64,000 nucleotides of DNA from Thysanoteuthis rhombus (lineage: Eukaryota; Mollusca; Cephalopoda; Oegopsida; Thysanoteuthidae). Made by a program: the position numbers and the translations under genes. Positions 24,791 through 41,175 of this stretch are shown one piece after another. The notes beneath the pieces are model-generated. The model was given only the letters and a program-made list of their open reading frames with translations. It did no database searches and was not told the origin of the DNA. The stretch lies in the NCBI GenBank assembly GCA_963457665.1, contig OY735225.1, positions 2,327,501 to 2,391,500 of the forward strand. Reading direction: 5' to 3'. Within the stretch, counting starts at the first letter, position 1. Each line of letters opens with the position of its first letter.

Positions 24791-25505
24791 CTATTACCCC
24801 GGCACAAACATCTACAGGCGTTTTACTCAGTTGATATTCCAAATACAATGCAAGTAAGTGTAAACAAGGGGGCCATCATATTCTCGATAACGTACCTTTA
24901 ATTGGAAATGTTGAGGTTCAGGTTACCGATAGGCTCAGGTTACAAGAAAGACACTAAGTGAATCAACTATTTTGTCACTTATTACTCCCCCACCCGCTCT
25001 TTCTGTCTCTGTCTCCGTCTCTCTGTCTCTCTCTGTGTATTTTATCTTCTCTGTGAGCACACCTTTAATGCTCACATAAACTATGAGGCGCACTTGGGAT
25101 TAGATAGAAGCTACAGATGTGTGCGGAGGTAGGAAAGGTAGTGTGAAAGTAATTTTTTAGTTGGTAGCGGTGCGCTCGTTTGCATGTCAAGGAGTCGTTG
25201 CGCTGAAAATATCTCATGAGTATCCCTAATAGGCATTTATCCACCTCCTGCGAGGATGGAATGTGACACGAGGTCAGTTTAACGTGAGGGCCTCCACGCG
25301 TACGTGTGGCACAATGACATGAATTGCCCAGTCCTCGCGAACAATGTCACAAATGTATCAGGACGAGCTCGATCCTCCTCTTTTAGTGCAATGGGGAGGT
25401 GCTGCCCGGGCAACTGAATCACGCCCACTCGAGACTAGCCGAAGTGTGTCGTCAGTACACTAGTAACATATAGGTGTTAGCAAAAACTTGTCTTATGCTC
25501 GTTAC

Positions 25506-25508
<3 letters not shown>
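24791..25508. other. unassigned, locally GC-richer
   Basis: 25100-25470 is noticeably richer in G+C than its surroundings but has no long frame and no recognised element. Confidence 0.4.
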
Positions 25509-25509
<1 letters not shown>

Positions 25510-25563
<54 letters not shown>

Positions 25564-25572
25564 ATATATATC

Positions 25573-25604
<32 letters not shown>

Positions 25605-25605
25605 T
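25510..25605. repeat. palindromic compound microsatellite (CT)n(TA)n(GA)n
   Basis: About 51 bp CT, a short TA centre, then about 33 bp GA. CT and GA arms are complementary around the TA centre, as at 13.9 kb. Confidence 0.97.
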
Positions 25606-27117
25606 GTTGCAGGATGGTGTATTCGCTAACATAGCAGAGAGTTCGAACTCCAGTTGAGACTGTTTATGTTAACTTCGCAGTGATGCTCTTGGGAAAGCCT
25701 GAATTCACATCTCCCTGCGATCAATCTCATCGCCACATATCGAGGCGAAAGCAGTATTGGTGTAGTCAACCTTGACATGGTTCAATTATATAAATATATA
25801 TATATTAAACATATACAACATCAGCAGTAAATAAACAAAGAGGAATAACTGCTTGTATCTTTTATAAAGCAAAGAAAAGAGTCTTCAGCAGAATTTTGAA
25901 ATTGTAACATTATGATTATTTAAGGATTACGCCACATATTACGATGCTTTGTATACGTATAAGAAAATATCATATTATTACCAATAAATTATTATGTATT
26001 GAATCTATCAAATCACTTGTTTACTCGTGACGTAAAAAAATGACAGCATATATGAAATGGATACACGTGAAATTTTATAAACTTGGGTAACAGAGATTTG
26101 CACTGCATTGAGCTGGGAGAATTGCGTTTTGCTGATCACAAATGGATTTTTATCATTTTTTGTTTTTGTTTTTATCATTTTTCTATTTTTATTTCATTCT
26201 TCAAATTCAGCATTTGTAATACATCATTATAACAAGGATGCAATTTTACTACCTCGGTTGCATGGATGAAATTCTATTTTACTACCTCAGTTGCGTCCCT
26301 TAGCGTGACAGAAGACATTTGCACATTGCTAATTATCATACGTGGATGTATAGTGTTATCATTGGTATTTACTGAACTTAGCTTCGTCTGGCGCCTGACC
26401 ACACTCTTCCCGTCCCTAGCCTGCCTCTTCTCATTCTCTTTCTTACCCCTTCCAATCTTCATTGCCGGTTCATGAATCTATCAAAATGTTTAAACAAACA
26501 TGGATAAGTTCTATATGCAAAGATTTCGTTACCTACTCAATAAACAATGTAAATCATTTTTCTGTTTCTCTCTTCCTACCCTTTAAACAAAGCACCTAAC
26601 CTTGTCCTCTCTTTCTCTTCCTACCCCTTCAGTAAGCTACTGAACTTCCCTCCCTCCCTCTTATTAAACTATCAAACTCCCTCTCTCTCCCTCTCTCTTC
26701 CTAACCACCCCCCCCAGTAGACCACCTAACTCCCTTTCAACACTCTTCCTTACCAAATGGGTAATATTTCAAATAAAATAAGTGATTTTAATTTATATGA
26801 TTTATAGAAATAACATTTTAATATAATGAGTGATATTTCTATTCATTTAATTCATGGTAAAAAAAAACAATGATTAATACATTTTCATAGAATAAAATTC
26901 TGTTTAACTGAACCGAATCTTAACCCAGATGTTTCATATATATATGATATAATAATGTAACAAAAATGTTACCGTTGTCTGCTTTATTCAAATTTCTGTG
27001 TTCCAAAATCTTTCTACCAATTTGCCAAGTATGGCGTAACGATCGTAGATCACGAGGAAAATTATTGTGTAGACATTAAATCTGTCATTCTTTTATCATA
27101 TCTTACCAACTGGCAGC
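25606..27117. other. unassigned stretch
   Basis: A possible decayed tRNA-like stretch at 25612-25665 (GAGAGTTCGAACTCC is B-box-like). Family-B-like GAACTTAGCTTCGTCTGGCG at 26373-26392. Pyrimidine-rich at 26565-26750. No gene. Confidence 0.45.
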
Positions 27118-27290
27118 TTAGTTAGCTTGGTTAGAGCAATGTCTCGTGGAGACGGCTTCCAATCGGTCTTACGTTTGATTCCTGAAGCAGCTTATCTTTA
27201 ATTGTTTGTTTTATTCACCGTGTCTAAACCAACTGACACTTTCACTCTGTAATAACGGGAGGATAGTTTATATCATTTTTATATTTAGGA
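27118..27290 (+). repeat. tRNA-derived SINE family A copy
   Basis: A-box-like TTAGCTTGGTTAGAGC and B-box-like CTTACGTTTGATTCCTG about 50 bp apart, then the family tail TTTATTCACCGTGTCTAAAC and TGTAATAACGGGAGGATAG. The tail matches the palindromic pair that begins 31 bp downstream. Confidence 0.75.
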
Positions 27291-27320
27291 AATTGACACA
27301 TTTGATCCGACAGAATGAAT

Positions 27321-27535
27321 TATAAATTGCGTTATAGTATATAGAAACTTATTTGAAATGATCTCCCGTCGTTACAAGATTAATATATCACTCAATTTTG
27401 ATAATGTAAATATAATGAACAATAAAAGAAAATGGAACTGCTGTAGGAATCGAATCTACCATCGATATGGTGACTGCTACGACTTCAAACTGAGCTAAAC
27501 ATCTGCCGGTAATGCAAAGGCCAAATAACTGCTTT
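27321..27535 (-). repeat. tRNA-derived SINE family A, left arm of palindrome
   Basis: The minus strand carries an A box (complement of AACTGAGCTAAACA, 27488-27501), a B box (complement of GGAATCGAATC, 27446-27456), then the body and tail CATTTCAAATAAG, ending at TATAAATTGCG (27321). It faces the next copy head to head across 12 nt. Confidence 0.85.
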
Positions 27536-27547
27536 CAGTTTCGGCAA

Positions 27548-27769
27548 AAAGCAGTTATTTGGCCTTTACCAGCGGCTGTTTAGCCCAATGGTAAGAGCAT
27601 CACTACGTTGAAGCAGCTACCCTATTGGTGGCAGGTTCGATTCCTACAGCAGCCCCATTTACTTTGATTCTTTATTCTATTTACGTTGTCTAAATTGAGT
27701 GATATGTTAACCGCATAACTACGGGAGATCATTTCAAATAAGTATCCACATAATATATTGCAATTTATA
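27548..27769 (+). repeat. tRNA-derived SINE family A, right arm of palindrome
   Basis: Best-preserved copy. GCGGCTGTTTAGCCCAATGG holds the A box and GGCAGGTTCGATTCCTAC the B box (GGTTCGATTCC fits the pol III consensus exactly). Then TTTACGTTGTCTAAATTGAG, CTACGGGAGATCATTTCAAA and the end GCAATTTATA. About 12 nt longer in the tRNA part than the left arm, so the two are different copies. Confidence 0.88.
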
Positions 27770-28811
27770 ATTTATTTTTATAAATCAACCCGACGCATTT
27801 TCCTTCTATTATTTTGCATCTTTTTCTATCTTTCGCTTTTATCATTCTTTTATGCATACATAATAAAAGGTTGCTATAGACCGATACTTAGCCAGCAAGT
27901 CTGGAAGGGACAAGTCTCACTGATCAGTAGCGTACCTGAGGTATGGCATGTATAGAACGTATCCTGTGCACCACTTGAAAAGGGGCTCCACTGAGTAGTT
28001 TCCATTAAAATTCTTCTGGTGGTGTCTTTGGTCTGATTGTTGAATCACTTATATAAAGAATTAGGTGAGAGTACATTGCCAGGAGCTACAAGAACATATG
28101 CCTCACAGTACTACTGATCAGTACCAATGGACAATAAGATCATTCTCCAGCAAAAAAACTGGGAAGGTAGTCTAGAATTTCGAGAAAAATCTATGAAATT
28201 TAATGTTCTTACTAAAAGAGCCAATTCCTTATTTCAGAGCATTACGCTTGAATACCACGAGACGTTTCATTCATAAATGAGAATGAAACTGAGATGGGGT
28301 TGTATGAGATCATTCAGTTGAAACTAAGACTATCGTATGTGAGAGCTTCGGTGGGTCAAAGCAGGCACTGTGATCTTGCTCTTTAGGGTGCAGAAAGAAA
28401 AGTAACTGAAAACAACTGACATCATAAACCAATTTGCATCAGTGAAAGCAATAAAGGTGCGGTTGTAATTTTCATGCAGTGCCACGATTTGTTAATCAAA
28501 TGATTAACGATCTTGACTTGTAATTTTTTAGCTGATATTGTCATCACCAATCAGCCTTTTAAAGTCTATTAAAGTGATTTAAAAGATGGGTGTCACCGTG
28601 TCAGATGATTGGACAAAGACACAATTTCTTTTCTTTCCATTGGCACTATTTACTGTAGATACTTCCTTGTCTACGATTAGTGGGTCTGTGTTAGACCAAA
28701 CTAAGCTTGGTAAATACTGAGAATATCAGCAAATATCCTCTTCGTTTCAAAATGTGTGGAAATCCCAATTTTCTAAGCTTCGGTAAGTTTATGTAAATAT
28801 CACTGACATGC
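27770..28811. other. unassigned stretch
   Basis: No gene. One minus-oriented family-B-like motif, CCAAACTAAGCTTGGTAAA, at about 28697. Confidence 0.45.
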
Positions 28812-29346
28812 GGGGGATGTCCAAAAAGAAAACGAACTTTCGAAACGGCGCATGTTTTTAGCATTTTTGCTACTGAGTTGATGTGTAGCAGTGACTTTAA
28901 ACTTTCGTTAAAAAAATTATGTCACGCCACGTTGGTTAGTATTTGAACTACACGTGCTGAAATGAACGTGGGTGTAGTGCAATTGGCTTTTTAAAAAAAA
29001 TTATTTCCAAGTTAACGGATGTCGATCACAGTGAAAAATTGCATTTCATGCTCTGTGGGAATCATTACCTGATTGCCTGTAGAGTTTCTGAAGATGTAGG
29101 TGACGATTTCCACGAATGACAGAATACAGTTTCTCAGTGGGATCGACATCTGGAAACAAATACTGCCAATCGCACTACACCCACGTTCATTTTAGCGTGT
29201 GTATTTCAAATACTAATCAACGAGGTATGATGCAATATTTTTATACGAAAGGTCAAAGTCACTGCTACATATCAATAGAGAAGTAAGCATGTTAAAACGT
29301 CTCATTGGTACGCTGTTTCAAAAGTTCTTTTTCTTTCTAGACTCTC
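28812..29346. mobile_element. foldback DNA element with ~175-bp inverted arms
   Basis: Left arm 28815-28987 and right arm 29164-29340 are inverted copies: AAAAAGAAAACGAACTTTCG at the left end answers CAAAAGTTCTTTTTCTTTC at the right; TGTAGCAGTGACTTT answers AAAGTCACTGCTACA; ACGTGGGTGTAGTGC answers GCACTACACCCACGT. The ~175-bp middle has no long frame. The GTCCAAAAAGAAAACG style of end is compatible with the Tc1/mariner superfamily, but no transposase remains, so it is best called an unclassified foldback MITE. Confidence 0.8.
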
Positions 29347-29361
29347 CTCGTATATCAGTGT

Positions 29362-29412
29362 CGCAGGTTTTTATACGAAAGGTCAAAGTCGTTGCTACGC
29401 ATCAATATGAAT
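29362..29412. repeat. partial duplicate of foldback right arm
   Basis: TTTTTATACGAAAGGTCAAA followed by GTCGTTGCTACGCATCAATA repeats 29238-29278 with a few changes. CCTCGTATATCAG occurs on both sides (29346 and 29423), as if a segment had been duplicated. Confidence 0.75.
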
Positions 29413-30628
<1,216 letters not shown>

Positions 30629-30667
30629 AGCGATTGTTAGTAAGTTTGTAGCCTAATTAAGGAGCAT

Positions 30668-30722
30668 ATGTTTTACACAACAAATATCTATCTTTCAACA
30701 CAATCTCCTTCCTTATCAACGC
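30668..30722 (-). mobile_element. mariner transposase 3'-end fragment
   Basis: On the minus strand the sequence reads a KEGDCVER tail followed by a stop, matching the EGDYVEK-stop C-terminus of mariner transposases. The same piece occurs at 35.88 and 43.58 kb on the same strand. Only the end of the gene is present. Confidence 0.65.
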
Positions 30723-30799
30723 TCTTCTATATATCACGTAGATCAAATGATATACAAATTATATTACAGATGAAAATTCAGCTAATGGCCGTGTCAGGT

Positions 30800-30860
30800 T
30801 GTGGACTTATTAATCAACCCTCGTATGTGTGTTTTTACTGTGTAATAACAGGAGATCATT
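30800..30860 (+). repeat. SINE family A tail
   Basis: ACTGTGTAATAACAGGAGAT followed by CATTTCAAT is the tail block shared by the copies at 27.1-27.8 kb. The tRNA head is not recognisable. Confidence 0.6.
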
Positions 30861-30886
30861 TCAATATGATATAACACTATATTCTT

Positions 30887-30912
30887 TATATATATATATA
30901 TATATATATATA
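30887..30912. repeat. (TA)n microsatellite
   Basis: Thirteen TA units. Confidence 0.95.
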
Positions 30913-31286
30913 ATTCCCATCAAAGTATTCTTAGATATTTTCCCTTTGAATTTTCACAGAAGATATTCAACGTAAAAAAAATATTGCCAACCACTTCTTT
31001 GATTTGGAAGTGTAAAGGTTTGGGTTGTACACGAATCAGGTGGATAAAGATATCATGTTCTTTCTTGGAGCGTTATCCTCTGAATAGGTGTGTTCATAAG
31101 AGTATAAATATATCAGTTAGTGTGCATATAGCTACACGAGTGTGTATACGCAAGTATTCGAGTATGGTCTTGGTGTTATTCGATACACCCAACTAGAGCA
31201 TTCGTTGGAGAAACAACTACTGAAAACTTCATCAGCCGCTGTTTTCGTACATTAGTCTCCAGCATGAGATGTTCAGTTCTCATGAC
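30913..31286. other. unassigned stretch
   Basis: A 71-codon + frame at 30984-31196 has no recognisable features. Confidence 0.4.
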
Positions 31287-31287
31287 A

Positions 31288-31371
<84 letters not shown>
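31287..31371. repeat. (AAT)n microsatellite
   Basis: About 28 pure units; the poly-Leu frame on the minus strand comes from it. Confidence 0.98.
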
Positions 31372-31767
31372 GCCTGGTTATGCATTCATTGAAAATCGCC
31401 ACATGACCAACTTTTGGCAGGATGCTGAGTTGGAGGTGATCAATAAAAAATTGAAAAAGTGATGATCAATGAATAAGTTACACCTCACGCATTTTGTTGG
31501 ACACAAACTAAGGGATCAATTTGGCATAAACTTACATTGTAAATTGAACCCTTTACTAAGAACCTATGGGTGGGAGTAAAAAATGTCTTTTCTGGACATA
31601 ATAAAGAGTTAATACTGAAAAGTTCAGCCCTCTAGCTCTATTGGTGCGGTCTGTATGCTTGATACATAACTTGAAAACTGAAGAAACCTATTTTTGTGAC
31701 AGTTTTGTTAGACAGTTTCTAATACTGAACTAAACCTCAAGAACTGATGGTATGACAAAAATGAACG

Positions 31768-31985
31768 CAAGGCCTCTGAGAGGAATTTTATCAGGGGTGC
31801 AGAGTTTATTTTGGGTCTCCTTCTCATATCCATTACTCATACTGTTTTTATTCACAAATATGCACAAGCTTTGAGCGATCCCAGGAATTTCTTGGGCCCC
31901 TTTCTCTGGCTCCCCGGATCCTTTTGACCCAAGGGTTCGTGTACGATGTACCTCCTCTCCTAGGTCCTGGTTTCATGCGTACATA
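31768..31985 (+). repeat. unnamed repeat family C, copy 1
   Basis: GCCTCTGAGAGGAATTTTAT, CAGGGGTGCAGAG, CATACTGTTTTTATTCAC, TTCTTGGGCCCCTTT, TTCGTGTACGATG. Aligns block for block with 36832-37045 over about 215 bp. No coding frame and no terminal repeats seen. Confidence 0.8.
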
Positions 31986-33586
31986 TGTGTAAGAGTATAA
32001 ACAGCGACGTGTCTTACAAAAAAATAAATAAATAGATAAACGGAGATTCGGCGAAAGTAATGTTATATTCCTCGTTTGTTGATATAGACAATAAAATGTG
32101 ATGCTCGGTGACATCTTTCCTAATTAAAATGTAGAAATATCAAGTTATCAATAACACGTTATTCAGATGAATATCGCCACCGTTATAGTTTTTACGGCGA
32201 AGTTTCAGTTAATATATGTTCTTTAGTAATACCTTTGAGGGTGATTATGTTACTTAGCAGTCTTCTTTATCTCTCTAACAACGACACCACAGGCTAAGTG
32301 TTAAAGGTGGTGTTGAAGGCGAAGAAAATATCAACCGAAATGTTGTGATGAAAAACAACAACAAACATCGAGATAGCAGTCCGGGTAATGTATACAATAA
32401 TAACTAACTCAACCCATGGAAATTTCATAGGTGTTGACAACTGAGATACCATCATTACTCTTGCATATATATTTCTGCAATTAAAGCATATCATTTTCTT
32501 AAAGTAATTTTAATCAAATGGAATGTTTCTATATTAACTAAGCAACGAAACTAATATATCTGCTGTTGTTGTTGTTGCTGTTGATTACTTTTGCTATCCG
32601 TCTATATTTCTGTGGTCTACTACAACTGTAACTTAATAATTTGATTTTCAGAATTGTGAAAGTTGATTATTGAATGAATGAATACTATTGTGATGGTTGT
32701 GTCCCCTTTGCTTCTACACAAGCATAAGCATCCTCTTTCATTCTTATCCTTGTTAATTACATTGCAAGGATGAGTGGAGATGGAGGAGAGAAAGAATGGA
32801 AGACATGGGAAGAATCTAAATTTAATTGTTTTGGCGATTCTACGTTTTAGTTTCTCTTGACAACAAATAATTCCAAACCTTCTTTACCTGTTTAGTGAAA
32901 CATCAGAAGGGAATAGGAGTAATAAAACTGAAGAACATGAAACAAATAATGCAACATGTTTTATACGAGTGAAAAAGCACTTGAGAAGAATGGAAAAATA
33001 TTCAAAAACTGTAATTGTCGTCTATATGCAATAATATAGGGGATACTTTTATATCAGAACGTCAGTCAGACAACGGATATCACGGTATTATTGTTCTGCT
33101 TTGTATTTTTCCTTTTTGTTTTTTTCATATTTCTTTCCGTTCACTCTCCAACTACCTTCAAATGGAACGTTATCCAGCAGAGCAATATATTTTTTTTCAA
33201 ATAGTTACATTAAATCACTTAAATTATATTGGTAAAATCTCAGACAAAAATGAATGAAATGAAAGTATGTTGGATAAACCTTCCAAATGAAATATTTCTC
33301 CATAGATGGATTTGAATTTTTAATCTGTTCAACCGTTGTTTTTTTTCTTTACTTGTTTTTTTTTTTACTTATGTTTCCTCTTTCTATATCCCCTCCTCTC
33401 AATCCCATGCTCCACTCTGTCGGTATCCTGGCTAATTATCACCTGTAGCATCACTTTACCTCATCCTTGGAGTAATTAGCAGGTATCGACGCAGTTCATG
33501 CAGAAATACCTTGTCATATACGATGAAACAGACAAATTGGGTATCTATATATTTGGACAGAGGCATTTCGGAGTCCTTTACTCATT
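31986..33586. other. unassigned stretch
   Basis: Small (GTT)n array at about 32563-32583. No gene or element recognised. Confidence 0.5.
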
Positions 33587-33645
33587 TAACACACGCATAC
33601 ACACATACACATACATACACACACGTGCATATACTCACATAGACG

Positions 33646-33713
<68 letters not shown>

Positions 33714-33765
33714 CATACAGACACACATACCCACATGCACGCATCAATACATACACATACGAGCG
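33587..33765. repeat. (CA)n microsatellite with variant flanks
   Basis: A pure CA core of about 62 bp (33649-33711) flanked by CATA/CGCA variants. Confidence 0.97.
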
Positions 33766-34049
33766 CACCATAACATTTTGTGGGGTTACTTAGGTTTTGC
33801 CCTTGATTATTTGGTAATAGCCCACCGGAAATTCAGTGTACGAGAAGCAACAAGAGCTAAATTTCGAACGCAGCCCGTGAACACCGAGATAGAATTGCAG
33901 CTGATGTACTGGTTGAGTTAATCTCTCTCATAACACTATCCCCTTATCCCTTTCCCTCTCTTACTCTCTTTCTCCTTAGATCTACATGCAATGGTTATTG
34001 AAGACCAATTCACTAATGTAGCAATTTCAATTCTCATTGGGTGCTTCAC
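33766..34049. other. unassigned stretch
   Basis: Nothing recognised. Confidence 0.5.
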
Positions 34050-34267
34050 TGCACTCACCTTGTGCCAAGTTAAGCTTAGTAAAAACGAATATAAGCTTAG
34101 CTTTGGAAGCCACAGGGACAAAAGTAAGGATAAGATGATTGTCAGGTGATTCTGCTTGCCTTTAAAATCAATATTTGACATTCAGGTTTTTATTTGGGCT
34201 CGAACCAATGGCACTGATGGGCAACTAACACAACTACCTCATCCACAAAACACACACACACACACAT

Positions 34268-34319
<52 letters not shown>

Positions 34320-34330
34320 TAATAAACACC
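34050..34330 (+). repeat. SINE-like family B copy ending in a (CA)n array
   Basis: A doubled 5' block (GTTAAGCTTAGTAAAAACG and TATAAGCTTAGCTTTGG), then GCCTTTAAAATCAATATTTG, TTGGGCTCGAACCAATGGCA (B-box-like) and CAACTAACACAACTACCTCA, followed directly by a ~70-bp CA microsatellite with CGCG interruptions. Confidence 0.7.
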
Positions 34331-34560
34331 TGGGTTTACATATTAAAACTTTCTGATAAAACATTTTAATTCAGATGTTTCAAAGAAATATAAGCCAAAA
34401 TTAATCCAAATATATTCAGGCTAAATTTTCGCTTTTGCAAAGCAGTATAAAGGGAGAATAGCATTATAGAGGCAGTCAGAACATCTTCCTGATTTTTCTA
34501 CACCACAGCCCCTGTACCCTACCTCACAATATCAAATGCCCTCATTACCATTTTGAGGGT

Positions 34561-34667
34561 GTGTGGAAGGTTTTAAAAATATTACTATGTAAATTAATGG
34601 TAATTATTTCTTCTCTTTACGCCATTACATTTTACGAAAGAATTTCATTGGAACTCTCTAATTTTGC
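34561..34667 (+). mobile_element. pogo/Tigger-like MITE fragment abutting a TA array
   Basis: TGTAAATTAATGGTAATTAT, TTCTCTTTACGCCATTACAT, TTTACGAAAG, then TTGGAACTCTCTAATTTTGC directly followed by TATATA. This is the 3' half of the family seen at 2.46 kb; the end corresponds to GGAACGCTCTACTTTCGC of the mini-elements next door. Confidence 0.65.

Positions 34668-34857
<190 letters not shown>

Positions 34858-34918
<61 letters not shown>
34858..34918. repeat. (TA)n microsatellite
   Basis: About 60 bp of pure TA between the two mini-elements. Confidence 0.98.
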
Positions 34919-34920
<2 letters not shown>

Positions 34921-35000
34921 GCAAAAGTAGAGCGTTCCAATAAAAATCTTTTGGAAGCTGAAATTTATAGTTGAAAGATATAGGAACGCTCTACTTTCGC
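34921..35000. mobile_element. 80-bp mini-MITE between TA arrays
   Basis: Left end GCAAAAGTAGAGCGTTCC (34921-34938) and right end GGAACGCTCTACTTTCGC (34983-35000) are inverted with 17 of 18 positions matching. The interior differs from that of the 34.78-kb element, so they are not a simple local duplication. Confidence 0.75.
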
Positions 35001-35027
35001 ATATGTACACACACACACGCACACACA

Positions 35028-35096
<69 letters not shown>
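35001..35096. repeat. (CA)n and (TA)n microsatellites
   Basis: A short CA block, GCC, then about 66 bp of TA. Confidence 0.97.
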
Positions 35097-35099
<3 letters not shown>

Positions 35100-35730
35100 A
35101 TATGCATGGAGTTGCGTACAAACAAACTCCCACGTACGTAAGACACTATGTAATCTAACTACATTTCATTAAGTAGTTCGAAGTGTGTATTGGTCTGAAT
35201 AGTCGTAGGTGAGAGCAAAATATTTCAAACAAATAATGACGAAATGGAAAACAGCCTCTACGAGAAATTCTCCTGGAAGCTTGCCAAGCTCCGACGACTT
35301 TTCCATTTATGCAAATCCCGACAGTGAACGATGAAAATAAAAATAACACATTCTATGTAAACACTATTACTAAGAGGAATGTTTTCATTATTTCGGTGGT
35401 ACAATAAATGCGTTCATTTATTTTCTATTAAATCGCAACATTTTGCATATGTTCTGTCATGCCTTCATAATAAGCGTGCTAATTGCGACTCAGTTAATAT
35501 ACGCATGGAAAGAGATAGAAAGATGGATACATTTCCACATCAAACCTTACATTCTAGATATATCGTATGTATACATTTTATATATATCTCATATGTATAT
35601 TCTAAAAAGGTACATGCATACACAGTATATTTATATACATTATGTATATACAAGGCATATTCATAATACACTTAGTTATATAATTATATGCACATACAGT
35701 ATTTATGTATACATATACACACATAGGTGC
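35097..35730. other. unassigned stretch
   Basis: Frames of 64-95 codons without features. TATA/CATA-rich from 35560 onward. Confidence 0.45.
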
Positions 35731-35734
35731 TTGT

Positions 35735-35766
35735 ATATATATGTGTGTGTGTGTGTGTGTGTATGC

Positions 35767-35835
<69 letters not shown>
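35735..35835. repeat. compound microsatellite (TG)n(TA)n
   Basis: About 30 bp TG, a TATGCATG joint, then about 67 bp TA. Confidence 0.98.
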
Positions 35836-35839
<4 letters not shown>

Positions 35840-35877
35840 AAGGTATATCAATAAGTAGGTATGTCATTTAGTGATGA

Positions 35878-35932
35878 AAAAGCATTCATTTTGCACAACA
35901 AATATTTATTTTTCAGCATAATCTCCTTCCTC
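35878..35932 (-). mobile_element. mariner transposase 3'-end fragment
   Basis: The minus strand reads NEEGDYAEK then a stop, the mariner C-terminal tail. Best of the three copies of this fragment (30.67, 35.88, 43.58 kb). Confidence 0.7.
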
Positions 35933-36577
35933 ATTCAGTAGTGAATATTGATGCCTTAGATTGAACATTGTTAAAAATGCTAACGTTCTTTAGCGAAATA
36001 TAAAAAATAATGTTTTCCTAAATCCTATGCCTTTGGCTAAAAAATAAGACTCAAGTCCAGCTAAGGAAATATCGACGACCAAAACCATCTAAGCTAATTA
36101 CTTTCCCATAACTAACAACTTCATCACTCATTTTGGATTGCCGTAAATCTGTTGAACACTGATTCAATTTCACAATACTGTGCCTCCATTATACGCGGTT
36201 TCAGTTATTTGCAATCAACCCAATAGATAAATAATTCATAAGTTATGTATAAATAACGCAATAGTAACGATGCTTGCAATTTGGATAAGAGAAATTATAA
36301 CATGCTTCCGAGAGTGAAAATGTGAAAATTTCGTATGCTTAGGCTGCCAAGATCTACGATAAATGCATCTAAATTGTTTACATTTAAGAAGATACAGAAG
36401 TGAGGTTCAAACACACGTGCATTTGTTGAAATAAGGGGATTGAGCATTTAGATTAAACATGGCATGAATGATTCATTGATTGAAGCGAGAAAAACGAAAA
36501 CACGTGTGCGTAAACGTTGTATACAAATAGATTATATAGAATTCGCCATAAGGAACCAAGAGTGATATTTAAAAAAA
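35933..36577. other. unassigned stretch
   Basis: Nothing recognised. Confidence 0.5.
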
Positions 36578-36657
36578 TATAGAGAGTTGAAAATAAATAT
36601 ATTTGCATCATTTTATTGGTATTGAATGATGCAAATATGTTTATTTCCAACTCTATA
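36578..36657. repeat. 80-bp hairpin-forming inverted repeat
   Basis: Arms 36578-36612 and 36625-36657 pair over about 33 bp (ATATTTGCATCATT against AATGATGCAAATAT; GAGTTGAAAATAAA against TTTATTTCCAACTC) around a 12-nt loop, with one 2-nt bulge and a few mismatches. It could be a tiny palindromic MITE or a transcribed hairpin. Confidence 0.75.
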
Positions 36658-36831
36658 GAGAGCCACGTACGTAGGTATCCAAGTTGTTGCCTTCAAGCAA
36701 CAAAAACGTTGGTCTTCGAATCCAACAGACGTACGCTGATCACTTCAAGAAGATTGATGATGCGTAAAAGCAATGACCTTGTACCAGTTCTGACTGATTG
36801 ATTAAGATAAATCTGTTTATACTGTTGCTCA

Positions 36832-37045
36832 GGGCCTCAGAGAGGAATTTCATCAGGGGTACAAAGTGTTTTTTCGGGCCCCTCCTCTTTTCCATTATCC
36901 ATTCTGTTTTTATCCACTTCAATATATGCAAACATTTTCTGAGATCCCTGGAAATTCTTGGGTTCCCTTTAGCTCCTGGGCCCACTTTGGAACTCCCGGG
37001 CCTGTGTACGATGCAACCTCTGCACATTCCTCTCATAGGCTCTGC
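36832..37045 (+). repeat. unnamed repeat family C, copy 2
   Basis: GCCTCAGAGAGGAATTTCAT, CAGGGGTACAAAG, CATTCTGTTTTTATCCAC, GCTCCTGGGCCCACTTTGGA, CTGTGTACGATG. Colinear with 31768-31985. Confidence 0.8.
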
Positions 37046-40990
<3,945 letters not shown>

Positions 40991-41059
40991 TACATATATC
41001 AATGAAGCCCGAAGAGGGCAGAAACATGAGCTAGTTTATGTAGCGAATCCACATTCTAC

Positions 41060-41167
<108 letters not shown>

Positions 41168-41175
41168 TAGTTCGC

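Noticed and set aside
27565-27655. Functional tRNA gene
   Set aside because: A and B boxes are good but the anticodon arm and acceptor stem do not form a standard cloverleaf, and the sequence is one of several repeat copies with shared non-tRNA tails.
33587-33765. CRISPR-like regular repeats
   Set aside because: Simple CA microsatellite; no repeat-spacer structure exists anywhere in the window.
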